From Novosphingobium sp. Gsoil 351 (lineage in GTDB: Bacteria > Pseudomonadota > Alphaproteobacteria > Sphingomonadales > Sphingomonadaceae): a stretch of 64,000 bases of DNA. A program made the translations under genes and the position numbers. Of the stretch, positions 9,327 to 17,175 are shown in pieces; within the stretch, counting starts at the first letter, position 1; each line of letters begins with the position of its first letter. The notes beneath the pieces are model-generated. The model made no database searches. It was not told the DNA's origin and saw only the letters and a list, made by a program, of their open reading frames with translations. Location of the stretch: the NCBI RefSeq assembly GCF_009707465.1, contig NZ_CP046120.1, forward strand, positions 310,001 to 374,000. The letters run 5' to 3'.

Positions 9327-9785
9327 ATGAAATTCCAGTTCGCCACGATGGCGGCAATCCTTGTGGGCACGATGCCGGCGCAGGCTGCGCCGGTGACTGT
9401 TGCCAACAGCGTCTACGTCGAGCGGGAAGTCGCCACCGGCAAAGGCGAGAGCGCTCGCGTTCTCGAACCGGCGCGCACATTGCGTCGCGGCGACCGGCTA
9501 GTCTACGTCGTCTCGTGGAGCGCCCCTCAGGGCCGTGGCGAACGCCTGACCATCACCAATCCCCTGCCCCGCACGATCGCCTATGAGCGCAGCGCACAGG
9601 GGACCGAGGACGTCTCGGTCGATGGCGGACGCAGTTGGGGCAAGCTGGACACGCTCCGCGTCAAGGACGGTTCGGTGTGGCGCTACGCCACGCCGCAGGA
9701 CGTCACCCATATCCGCTGGAACGTGCCCCCGCAGCTCGCGCTGGCGGGCAGCGGCCGCCTGACCTGGAGCGGCATCGTCCGCTAG
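9327..9785 (+). CDS. Small secreted protein, DUF11-like
   Basis: The 152-residue product has a cleavable signal peptide (MKFQFATMAAILVGTMPAQA, cleavage near residue 20). The mature part resembles bacterial surface repeat proteins of the DUF11 kind: VEREVATGKGESARVLEPA, RRGDRLVYVVSW, LTITNPLPRTIAYERSA, DVSVDGGRSWGKL, HIRWNVPPQLA. That suggests a single beta-sandwich module in the periplasm or at the surface. No catalytic residues can be named. It is a single gene that converges on the DUF1801 pair, with a hairpin repeat in between. Confidence 0.7.
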   Translation: MKFQFATMAAILVGTMPAQAAPVTVANSVYVEREVATGKGESARVLEPARTLRRGDRLVYVVSWSAPQGRGERLTITNPLPRTIAYERSAQGTEDVSVDGGRSWGKLDTLRVKDGSVWRYATPQDVTHIRWNVPPQLALAGSGRLTWSGIVR

Positions 9786-9874
9786 GCCAGCTCTCTCCAC
9801 GTGAGGGGAGAAACACGCAGGCTTGGGCGCGTAGCGAACGAGCCGAAGTTGAGAGGGGCAGGTCGCTCGCAGCC

Positions 9875-9922
9875 CCCTCTCCCCTGGAAGCGAAGCTGAC
9901 CCGAAGGGTCAACGGGAGAGGG
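9875..9922. repeat. Nested palindrome between convergent genes
   Basis: Outer arms CCCTCTCCC (9875-9883) and GGGAGAGGG (9914-9922) are perfectly complementary and enclose an inner dyad GACCC-GAA-GGGTC (9898-9910). It sits between the convergent ends at 9785 and 9931. It could act as a two-way transcription barrier or be a dispersed REP-like element. There is no T-run on either side, so a classical intrinsic terminator is doubtful. Confidence 0.55.
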
Positions 9923-9930
9923 CTTGTGTT

Positions 9931-10506
9931 TCAGCAATTCTCGTACTTCCAGTTGCGCTTCTTGCCTTCGGCGATCCATTCCACCGCCTGAGCGATCCGC
10001 TTGGCGCGCGTCGCCTCGGCCTTGGCGGTGGTGATCCACTCGAGATAGTCGCGGCGCTGCGACGGCGCGAAGCCTGCGAAGTTGGCGCTCGCCGCACCCT
10101 CGCCCGCGAGCGCCCGTCCGAAATCGTCCGGCATCGGAATCTCCGGCTTGGGCGGCGCCTTGGCCTTCTTGGGCTGTCCCGCCGCCAGGCGATCGCGCGC
10201 GTCGTGGAGCTTGGCGATCAGGTCCGCTTCGGCGGGCAGATCGGCCAACGTCGAGATCTTGCCGTATTGGCCCATCGCGTCACCCTGGCGGCCGTCGCCG
10301 TGGATGACGAACGCGCAGTGCGCCTTGAACGCCGCCATTCCGACCACGTTCTTGCCGCCCGACGTCCAGTGCGGCATCGACCATTTTATGGTCTCTTCGG
10401 CGTTGGGAAGCGCCTGGGCGACAAGCGCGCGCAGATGCTTCAGGATCGGCTGGGCGAACGGCGCGGCCTTGGCGATATAGGCGTCGATGCGGGGATCGGT
10501 GGTCAT
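9931..10506 (-). CDS. YdeI/OmpD-associated family protein (DUF1801)
   Basis: This 191-residue protein has an N-terminal DUF1801 module (DPRIDAYIAKAAPFAQPILKHLRALV, then IKWSMPHWTSGGKNVVGMAAFKAHCAFVIHG) and a C-terminal YdeI-like helical part (PMPDDFGRALAGEGAASANFAGFAPSQRRDYLEWI and AKRIAQAVEWIAEGK). Members are small cytoplasmic proteins without a defined biochemical role. It follows another DUF1801-type gene with a four-base overlap, so the two form an operon. Confidence 0.75.
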   Translation of the reverse strand: MTTDPRIDAYIAKAAPFAQPILKHLRALVAQALPNAEETIKWSMPHWTSGGKNVVGMAAFKAHCAFVIHGDGRQGDAMGQYGKISTLADLPAEADLIAKLHDARDRLAAGQPKKAKAPPKPEIPMPDDFGRALAGEGAASANFAGFAPSQRRDYLEWITTAKAEATRAKRIAQAVEWIAEGKKRNWKYENC

Positions 10507-10985
10507 CGTCGTGCTCCCTGATCATAGCGGCGCGGGCGCTGCTTTGCCGAAATAGAGCGGATTATCAGCTTGCCCGTCCCGTTTGCGGGCAAGGGTATGC
10601 GTGTTTTCTCGGCAGCCTGGTCGATCAGCGCGGCGACTTCCGGACGGGCAAGGACCGAGGCATCGGGCAGGCGGATGAAGCGGTTCTGGACGCCCTCGCC
10701 CAGCAGCACGCCTGCGGGATCGTCGAGCTCGGCACCGCGATAGAATGAAAGCCCGACCCCGTTTGCGCCCGCCGCCAGCGAAACGATCGCGTCCGAAGGC
10801 CGCTCGCTCGTGCAAGTGGCGATGACCAGGAAGTTGTAGTTGTCCCAGACAAGCTCGAAGCCCGTCGGGAAACGCGATTTCAGCGCGGCGCGGACGTCGC
10901 GGATCAAAGCCTGGTTGGCAGGGTCGAACTTGGCGATGAAACCGTCAAGTTGGACTTCGGCGAGCTGGGCCTCGGCATCGGACAC
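10503..10985 (-). CDS. DUF1801-type protein
   Basis: The 160-residue protein shows the DUF1801 pattern: an N-terminal helix (LDGFIAKFDPANQALIRDVRAALKSRFP), then a sheet containing WDNYNFLVIATCTSERPSD and GLSFYRGAELDDPAG. The C-terminal part (LARPEVAALIDQAAEKTRIPL) is helical. No enzymatic activity is known for the family. It is the first gene of a two-gene operon; its stop overlaps the start of the neighbouring DUF1801/YdeI gene (ATGA). Confidence 0.65.
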   Translation of the reverse strand: MSDAEAQLAEVQLDGFIAKFDPANQALIRDVRAALKSRFPTGFELVWDNYNFLVIATCTSERPSDAIVSLAAGANGVGLSFYRGAELDDPAGVLLGEGVQNRFIRLPDASVLARPEVAALIDQAAEKTRIPLPANGTGKLIIRSISAKQRPRRYDQGARR

Positions 10986-11015
10986 GCGTATCCTCCTCCT
11001 GTCGCCGTGCGCCCT

Positions 11016-12364
11016 TCAGTCGCTCAGCAGCAGCACCGGCGTCTCGATCAGCCGCTTGAGCGCCTGGACGAAGCTGGCCGCGTCCCAGCCATCGACCACG
11101 CGGTGGTCGCAGCTGATCGAGATGTTCATCAGCTTGCGCTTTTCGATCCGCTCGCCGCCCATGCCGTCTGGAACGAACATCGGGCGTTCGACGATCCGGT
11201 TGGGGCCGATGATCGCCACCTCCGGGCGGTTGATGACCGGGGTGGTGGCCACGCCGCCGAGCGGGCCGAGCGAGGTGACGGTCAGCGTCGAGCCCGACAG
11301 CTCGTCGCTCTTGGCGGTGCCGTCGCGCGCCGCCTGGGCAAGCCGGACGATCTCGCGCGCGAGTTGCCAGATGTTCTTGTCCTGGGCGTCGCGGATCACC
11401 GGCACCATCAGGCCCGCGTCGGTCTGCGTCGCCATCCCCAGGTGGACCGCGCCATGGCGGGTCACCACCCCCGCCTCGTCGTCGTAGCGGGCGTTGAGCA
11501 TGGGAAAATCGGGCAGCGTGCGGCAGATCGCGGCGATCAGCAGTGGCAGCATGGTGAGCTTTGGCCGAGAATCGTCAGCGCCGCCGCGCCCCGAATTGAG
11601 CTGGGCGCGCATGACTTCCAGCGCGGTGACGTCGCACTCCTCGACATAGGAGAAGTGCGGGATATTGCGCTTCGAGGCTGCCATGTTCTCGGCGATGCGG
11701 CGGCGCAGGCCGATGACCTTGACCTGCTGGTCCTGGCCCCTGGTTCCGGCGGCGCGGAACCCGCCGCCGGCGTTGTAGGACAGGAACGCGTCGAGATCGG
11801 CATGGCGCACGCGGCCGTCCTCGGCGGGGCGGACTTCGGAGAGGCTGACGCCGAGCTCCTGCGCGCGGGCGCGGACCGCGGGGGAGGCCAAGACCTTGCC
11901 CCCTTCCCGCTCGTATCGAGCGAAGTCGAGACGCGTTGCGTTTCGGGCTGCGGTTTGGGTTCTGGCGCTGGCGTGACGCGCGGTGTCGCGACTTCGCTCG
12001 ACACGACCGGGGGCGGTGGTGGTGGTGGTGGTGGTGGTGGTGGTGGTGGTGAAGCCGGCGCAGGCGTTTCCGCCTCGATCCGCTCGGCCACCGCCTCGGC
12101 TGGCGTATCCTCAGCGCCCTCACCCTCGATCTCGATCACAACCAGCGCCGAACCGATCGGGATCACGTCGCCGACCTCGCCCGCCACTTCGACCACGGTG
12201 CCCGAGACCGGACTTTCCATCTCGACCGTGGCCTTGTCGGTCATCATGTCGGCGACGCGCGCGTCTTCCTCGATCCGATCGCCGACCTTGACGTGCCAGG
12301 CGACGATCTCGGCCTCGGCGATGCCCTCACCGATGTCGGGCAGGCGAAACGTGTATCTACCCAT
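11016..12364 (-). CDS. bkdB: Branched-chain 2-oxoacid dehydrogenase E2 (frameshifted)
   Basis: The dihydrolipoyl acyltransferase is spread over two frames that total about 449 residues. The first (12364 to about 11895) has the lipoyl domain with lipoyl-Lys in MTDKATVEMESP, then a long linker rich in Pro. The second (from about 11900 to 11016) has the E1/E3-binding domain (ASPAVRARAQELGVSLSEV), the catalytic domain (RRRIAENMAASKRNIPHFSY) and the active-site ISISCDHRVVDGWDAA. The total is one base short of a multiple of three. One extra G in the G5 run near 11899-11903 would give ...SGKGGKVLASPAVRA.... The linker contains a palindromic repeat and 12 GGT units. It follows E1 beta by three bases. 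E3 is not in the window. Confidence 0.85.
11906..12012. repeat. Sphingomonad-type palindromic repeat inside E2 linker
   Basis: Two inverted arms flank about 50 bases: 11906-11933 and 11983-12012. Each carries the core TCGAGCGAAGTCG seen in the perfect palindrome at 23084-23149. Here the arms have diverged by a few bases and the spacer is longer. In the gene's frame the arms encode SSEVATPR and VSTSLDTSGK, so the element is read through as linker. Confidence 0.75.
12015..12050. repeat. (GGT)12 microsatellite encoding polyproline
   Basis: Twelve uninterrupted GGT units lie within the E2 gene. On the coding strand they read CCA codons and, with flanking CCG/CCC, give a stretch of about 14 prolines directly before the palindromic repeat. 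Slippage would change linker length in whole residues without breaking the frame. Confidence 0.9.
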
Positions 12365-12367
12365 GGC

Positions 12368-13426
12368 TCAGGCTTTCAGCAATTTGTCGATCGCCTCGCC
12401 GATGCGGACGGGACCGGGGAAATAGGCCCATTCGAGGCTGTGCGGATAGGGCGTGTCGAACCCGGTGACGCGTTCGATCGGGGCTTCGAGATGATAGAAG
12501 CAGCGCTCCTGGACGAGCGCGGAGAGTTCGGCGCCGAAGCCGCTGGTGCGCGTCGCCTCGTGGACGATCAGGCAGCGCCCGGTCTTGGCGACCGAAGCCT
12601 CGATCGCCTCGATGTCGAGCGGGACGAGCGTGCGCAAGTCGATGATCTCGGCGTCGACGCCCTTCTCGCGGCACACCGCCTCGGCGACGTGGACCATCGT
12701 CCCATAGGCAAGCACGGTGAAGGCCTCGCCGCTTCGCACGATCCGGGCCTTGCCCAGGGGTATCGAGTAATACCCCTCGGGCACCGCGCTGTCGGGGTGC
12801 TTCGCCCACGGTTCGACCGGCTTGTCGTAAAAGCCGTTGAACGGGCCGTTGTAGATCCGCTTGGGCTCGAAGAAGATCACCGGATCGTTGTCCTCGATCG
12901 CCGCGATCAGCAGGCCCTTGGCGTCGTGCGGCGTGCTGGGGATGACGGTCTTCAGGCCCGCAACGTGGGTGAACAGCGCCTCTGGGCTCTGGCTGTGCGT
13001 CTGGCCGCCGAAGATGCCCCCGCCGAACGGGCTGCGCACGGTCATCGGCGCGATGAACTCGCCCGCCGAGCGATAGCGCAGCCGCGCCGCCTCGCTGATC
13101 AACTGGTCGAGCCCGGGATAGATGTAGTCGGCGAACTGGATCTCGGGCACCGGACGCAGGCCGTAGGCGCCCATGCCGACCGCGGCGCCGATGATCCCGC
13201 ATTCGCTGATCGGGGTGTCGAACACGCGGTTCCTGCCGTGCTTCTTCTGCAGGCCCGCGGTCGCGCGGAACACCCCGCCGAAATAGCCGACGTCCTCGCC
13301 CATGATCACCACGTTGGGATCGTGGCTGAGCATGATGTCGAGCGCGTCGTTGATCGCCTCGATCATGTTGAGGCGGCGCACGGGCGCGTCGGCGAGGCTG
13401 ACGGGGGCTTCCTCGAGCATGGTCAT
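12368..13426 (-). CDS. bkdA2: Branched-chain 2-oxoacid dehydrogenase E1 beta
   Basis: The 352-residue protein is the beta subunit of the ThDP-dependent E1. It shows LNMIEAINDALDIMLSHDPNVVIMGEDVGYFGGVFRATAGL in pieces (IMGEDVGYFGG), the central-region motif GRNRVFDTPISECGIIGAAVGMG, FADYIYPGLDQLISEAARLRYRS, and the C-terminal transketolase-like domain (CLIVHEATRTSGFGAELSAL). With E1 alpha it decarboxylates branched 2-oxoacids from Val, Leu and Ile and acylates the E2 lipoyl group. Its ATG overlaps the E1 alpha stop by four bases, and E2 starts three bases after its own stop, so the three subunits are one operon. Confidence 0.9.
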   Translation of the reverse strand: MTMLEEAPVSLADAPVRRLNMIEAINDALDIMLSHDPNVVIMGEDVGYFGGVFRATAGLQKKHGRNRVFDTPISECGIIGAAVGMGAYGLRPVPEIQFADYIYPGLDQLISEAARLRYRSAGEFIAPMTVRSPFGGGIFGGQTHSQSPEALFTHVAGLKTVIPSTPHDAKGLLIAAIEDNDPVIFFEPKRIYNGPFNGFYDKPVEPWAKHPDSAVPEGYYSIPLGKARIVRSGEAFTVLAYGTMVHVAEAVCREKGVDAEIIDLRTLVPLDIEAIEASVAKTGRCLIVHEATRTSGFGAELSALVQERCFYHLEAPIERVTGFDTPYPHSLEWAYFPGPVRIGEAIDKLLKA

Positions 13427-14718
13427 ACGGCCGCCCCTTTAGACGAGGGCTCCGGCCACTTGATCGCCCGCTCGCGGATCGCCTGCGCAGCCTGCTCCTC
13501 GAGATGCCAGGGCAGCTCCTCGAACACGTCTTCGAACATGGTATGAAACGGGTGATGGAGGCCGTGGCCGAGGATGCCGTTCTTCTCGGCCTCCTTGGTC
13601 GCCGCCTTGACCGCGTCGATATGCTCGCGGTCCATCGCCTCCTGCTGCTCCTCGGACCATTCGCCGAGTTCGATCAGATGGCACTTGAGCCGGTTGATCG
13701 GGTCGCCCAGCGGCCACTCCTCTCGCTCCTGCGCCGAACGGTACTGGCCGGGGTCGTCCGAAGTCGAATGGCCCTCGGCGCGATAGGTGAAGTGCTCGAT
13801 CAGCGTCGGGCCCAGGTTGGCGCGGGCGCGGTTGGCCGCCCATTGCTCGGCCGCATAGACGGCCAGCGCGTCGTTGCCGTCGACCCTGAGGCCGGCGATG
13901 CCATAGCCGATCGCGCGCGCGGCGAAGGTCGTGCGCTCACCCCCGGCAAAGCCCGAGAAGCTGCTGATCGCCCACTGGTTGTTCACCACGTTGAAGATCA
14001 CCGGGGCGTTGTAGACCGCGGCGAAGGTGAGCGCGGCGTGATAATCGCCCTCGGCGGTGCTGCCCTCGCCCACCCAGGCGGCGGCGATCCGGCTGTCGCC
14101 CTTGATCGCGCTGGCCATAGCAAAGCCAGTTGCCTGAGGGAGTTGCGTGGCGAGGTTACCACTGATCGTGAAAAAGCTGTGCGCCTTGCTGCAATACATG
14201 ATCGGCAACTGGCGGCCCTTGAGCTTGTCGGCGCGGTTCGAATAGATCTGGTTGATCATCTCGAGCAACGGATAGCCCCGCGCGATCAGGATGCCCTGCT
14301 GGCGATAGCTGGGGAAGACCATGTCGTCGCTCGCCAGCGCCATCGAAGCAGCGACCGATGTCGCCTCCTCGCCGGTGCACTTCATGTAGAAGCTGGTCTT
14401 GCCCTGGCGCTGGCCGCGGTACATCCGCTCGTCGAAGGCGCGGGTCAGCGCCATCGTCCGCAGCATCCGGCGCAAGGTCTGCGCGTCGAGCTTGGGGTCC
14501 CACGGCCCGGTCGCGCGATGATCGTCGCCGAGCACGCGGATGAGATCGAGGCACAGCGGATGGGTGTCGCTGGCGGCGGCGTTCTCGTCGGGACGCGGCT
14601 GTGCGCCGGCGCGGCTGATCGCGAGATCGGAATAGTCGACCACATCGCCGGGCCGATACTTGGGCTCGGGCACGTGGAGCGCGAGCTTCGGCAGGTTGTC
14701 CCGCCCGGTGCCACTCAT
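13423..14718 (-). CDS. bkdA1: Branched-chain 2-oxoacid dehydrogenase E1 alpha
   Basis: The 431-residue alpha subunit carries the ThDP-binding signature WVGEGSTAEGDYHAALTFA with the distal NNQWAIS (about residues 245-280), and the phosphorylation-loop region YRAEGHSTSDDPGQYR. The N-terminal extension before TRAFDERMYRGQRQGKTSFYM is typical of the bkd type rather than the shorter pdh type. The ATG at 14718 (MSGTGRDNLPKL) is preferred to an upstream in-frame start at 14763 because the conserved sequence begins soon after it. It is first in the bkdA1-A2-B operon. Confidence 0.9.
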   Translation of the reverse strand: MSGTGRDNLPKLALHVPEPKYRPGDVVDYSDLAISRAGAQPRPDENAAASDTHPLCLDLIRVLGDDHRATGPWDPKLDAQTLRRMLRTMALTRAFDERMYRGQRQGKTSFYMKCTGEEATSVAASMALASDDMVFPSYRQQGILIARGYPLLEMINQIYSNRADKLKGRQLPIMYCSKAHSFFTISGNLATQLPQATGFAMASAIKGDSRIAAAWVGEGSTAEGDYHAALTFAAVYNAPVIFNVVNNQWAISSFSGFAGGERTTFAARAIGYGIAGLRVDGNDALAVYAAEQWAANRARANLGPTLIEHFTYRAEGHSTSDDPGQYRSAQEREEWPLGDPINRLKCHLIELGEWSEEQQEAMDREHIDAVKAATKEAEKNGILGHGLHHPFHTMFEDVFEELPWHLEEQAAQAIRERAIKWPEPSSKGAAV

Positions 14719-14845
14719 GCCGCGCCTCGCATGCCATCTCTCCCGCCTTGCAGAACGGCGCACCAGGGGCTCACGTTCCGCAGAAGCAATGTTTTAACTG
14801 CGCGACATTTTATTACGCGCATGTGAGTGAGTCAACGCCAGCGTC

Positions 14846-15802
14846 CTAGACCGCGATCGGCGCGGAAATGGACGCGGCGGGATGATAGCCGGAGACCTCG
14901 AAATCCTCGATCCGATAGTCGAACATAGAGGCCGGACGCCGCACGATGGCGAGCCGAGGCTCACCCGACGGCGCGCGTGAAAGCTGCTCCTCCACCAGCG
15001 CGGCGTGGTTGAGATAGAGGTGGACGTCGCCGCCCATCCATACCAGCTCGCCCGGCTCCAGATCGCACTGCTGCGCCAGCATCCGCACGAACAGCGCCGC
15101 ACTCCACAGGTTGAACGGCAGCCCCAACGCGACATCGCAACTGCGCTGGTAGAGCAAGCCATTCAGTTTTCCGTCCGCGACATGGAACTGATAGGTCTTG
15201 TGGCATGGCGGCAGCGCCATCGCCTCGAGTTCGGCAACGTTCCAGCCTTCGACGATGTGCCGTCGGCTGCCAGGGTTGGTCCGCAGGCTTTCGACCACCT
15301 GGGCGACCTGGTTGATCCCCGGCCCCGGACGAAACACGCCGTCGCCCACCGGCTCGTAAGTCGCCCAATCGACCCATTGCTTGCCGTAGACCGGCCCGAG
15401 ATCACCCCATTGGGCGGCGAACGCGGCGTCCTCGACGATCCGCCGCGAGAAATCGGCGCGCGAAATGTCGCTGCCGGTCGCCTTGCGATAGCGATCCAGC
15501 GGCCAGTCGGTCCAGATTTCCACGCCCTGCGTGCATAGCGACCGGATGTTGGTATCGCCGGTCAGGAACCACAGAAACTCGCGCGTCGCGGTCTTCCAAT
15601 AGACTCGCTTGGTGGTCAGAAGCGGCACCAGCCCGTCCGCCAGATCGAACCGCAGCGTCGCCCCGAATACCGATCGCGTTCCCACCCCGGTGCGATCGAC
15701 ACGCTCGTCACCCGCCTCCCAGATGCGGCGCATAAGCTCGAGGTACTGCCATTCGGGGTGCGCGGATGCGGCTTCGACTCGGATCGCGGGGGCGGTGGCC
15801 AT
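14846..15802 (-). CDS. thyA: Thymidylate synthase
   Basis: The 318-residue enzyme methylates dUMP to dTMP using methylene-THF. It has the folate/dUMP loop GVGTRSVFG near the N terminus, the catalytic Cys in ALPPCHKTYQFHV, the dUMP-binding RSCDVALGLPFN, and the C-terminal part DYRIEDFEVSGYHPAASI. It is longer than E. coli ThyA because of an insertion around residues 95-130, a frequent variation in the family. It is monocistronic here, upstream of tRNA-Pro on the opposite strand. Confidence 0.92.
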   Translation of the reverse strand: MATAPAIRVEAASAHPEWQYLELMRRIWEAGDERVDRTGVGTRSVFGATLRFDLADGLVPLLTTKRVYWKTATREFLWFLTGDTNIRSLCTQGVEIWTDWPLDRYRKATGSDISRADFSRRIVEDAAFAAQWGDLGPVYGKQWVDWATYEPVGDGVFRPGPGINQVAQVVESLRTNPGSRRHIVEGWNVAELEAMALPPCHKTYQFHVADGKLNGLLYQRSCDVALGLPFNLWSAALFVRMLAQQCDLEPGELVWMGGDVHLYLNHAALVEEQLSRAPSGEPRLAIVRRPASMFDYRIEDFEVSGYHPAASISAPIAV

Positions 15803-15913
15803 GGCCTCACGCTAGACGGCCAAACGTCCGCTTGCCACCCCGCGCACCCGCGACTATAGGCCCGCTCCTGCCTCGGCGGCCCAGGTTCTCGGACCGGGGT
15901 CACCAGCATCGGT

Positions 15914-15990
15914 CGGGGAATAGCTCAGCCTGGTAGAGCACTGTCTTCGGGAGGCAGGGGCCGGAGGTTCGAATCCTCTTTCCCCGACCA
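15914..15990 (+). tRNA. tRNA-Pro (CGG)
   Basis: A 77-base cloverleaf: acceptor CGGGGAA pairs with TTCCCCG, the D-arm starts GCTC, the anticodon stem is CTGTC/GGCAG with loop TTCGGGA (anticodon CGG), the T-loop is TTCGAAT, the discriminator is A and CCA is encoded. Confidence 0.95.
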
Positions 15991-16075
15991 TTTTCTTCAC
16001 ATCGCGCGGAACGCACCGCGTGCCTCCGGCTTTAAGCTCCAACGGGAAATTCATCCCGATTCAGGAGCATGGGTC

Positions 16076-16585
16076 ATGGCCACCGAAGAATTCACCGACG
16101 CGATCGCGCTGCTCAAGGCGGACCACCGTAAGGTCGAGGACTTGTTCGAGGCGTTCGAGAGCGCCGGCGCGGGAAAGAAGCAGGCGATCGCCGAGCAAAT
16201 CTGCACCGAACTGAAAATCCACGCGACGATCGAGGAAGAGATTTTCTACCCCGCGCTGCAAGGCAAGATCGACGACGACACGCTCGACGAGGCGTATGTC
16301 GAGCACGACGGCGCGAAAGTGCTGATCAACGACATCATGGCCGGCAGCCCCGACGACCAGTACTACGAGGCCAAGGTCAAGGTGCTGTCCGAAGAGATCA
16401 AGCACCACGTCAAGGAAGAAGAGATGCCCAGCGAAGGCATGTTCGCCCAGGCGCGCGAAGCCGGAGTTGATCTGGTGGCGCTGCGCGATCAGTTGCTGGC
16501 GCGCAAGCAAGAGCTGACCGCGCTGGCCAAGAACGGCGGCCTGCCGCCCGCGACGCTCACCGCGGTGAGGCTCGAACCCGCCTGA
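16076..16585 (+). CDS. Hemerythrin-like HHE-domain protein
   Basis: The 169-residue all-helical protein has the spaced His/Glu ligands of the hemerythrin fold: LKADHRKVEDLFEAF, HATIEEEIFYPAL, VEHDGAKVLIND and HHVKEEE. Such domains bind a di-iron centre and O2 or sense redox or iron. The ATG at 16076 follows AGGAG-type spacing (CAGGAGCATGGGTC). It is followed 74 bases later by a paralogue, so the two probably arose by tandem duplication. Confidence 0.85.
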   Translation: MATEEFTDAIALLKADHRKVEDLFEAFESAGAGKKQAIAEQICTELKIHATIEEEIFYPALQGKIDDDTLDEAYVEHDGAKVLINDIMAGSPDDQYYEAKVKVLSEEIKHHVKEEEMPSEGMFAQAREAGVDLVALRDQLLARKQELTALAKNGGLPPATLTAVRLEPA

Positions 16586-16659
16586 ACCAGCGCAATCCGG
16601 GCGGAACCTGTGGGGTCGCGGCGCATTGAGCCGATGACCTCACAGGACGGGACCGGATC

Positions 16660-17175
16660 ATGCCGCTTTTTCACGACGACGCGATCTCCAAGCTTAAGGA
16701 CGACCACGACAAGGTCGAGGCGATCTTCAAGCAGCTCAAGGATGCGACCCCCGCCCAAACGCGCAAGCTGGGCGTCCAGGTCGCCAACCTGATCAAGATC
16801 CACATGGCGCTGGAGGAAGAGTACCTCTACCCCGCGCTGCGCAAGGTGCCCGAGGGTGAAGACGACAAGCTGACCGAGGGCCTGGTCGAGCACGACACCG
16901 GCAAGCTGCTGATCAATGACGTGCTTTCGCCGAAGACCGACAAGGACAGCTTCGCCGCCAAGCTCCAGGTGCTCGGCGAACAGATGACCCACCACCATAA
17001 GGAAGAGGAAGAGCGCGGCGGAGTGTTCGCGCAGGCGCGCAAGTCCGACCTCGACCTGGTTGCGATGCTGAAAAAGATGGCCGCCCGCGAGAAGGATCTG
17101 AAGGCCGAACTCAAGGATGGCGATCTTCCCATCTCGGAGATGAATTTCGCCGAGCCCGCCAAGAGCGAGGCTTAG
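16660..17175 (+). CDS. Hemerythrin-like HHE-domain protein, second copy
   Basis: This 171-residue paralogue of the preceding gene keeps the ligand pattern: LKDDHDKVEAIFKQL, HMALEEEYLYPAL, VEHDTGKLLIND and MTHHHKEEEERGGVFAQARK. The two copies differ over most of the helix surfaces but share the same length and ending (LVAMLKKM versus LVALRDQL). Its stop overlaps the recG stop by a few bases, so the genes converge without a spacer. Confidence 0.85.
   Translation: MPLFHDDAISKLKDDHDKVEAIFKQLKDATPAQTRKLGVQVANLIKIHMALEEEYLYPALRKVPEGEDDKLTEGLVEHDTGKLLINDVLSPKTDKDSFAAKLQVLGEQMTHHHKEEEERGGVFAQARKSDLDLVAMLKKMAAREKDLKAELKDGDLPISEMNFAEPAKSEA

Noticed and set aside
11890..11905. Programmed frameshift in E2
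   Set aside because: The codons at the G-run do not form a slippery heptamer in the reading frame, and no reason for recoding is known for this enzyme.
12015..12050. CRISPR-like array
   Set aside because: The repeat unit is three bases without spacers; it is a microsatellite inside a coding region.
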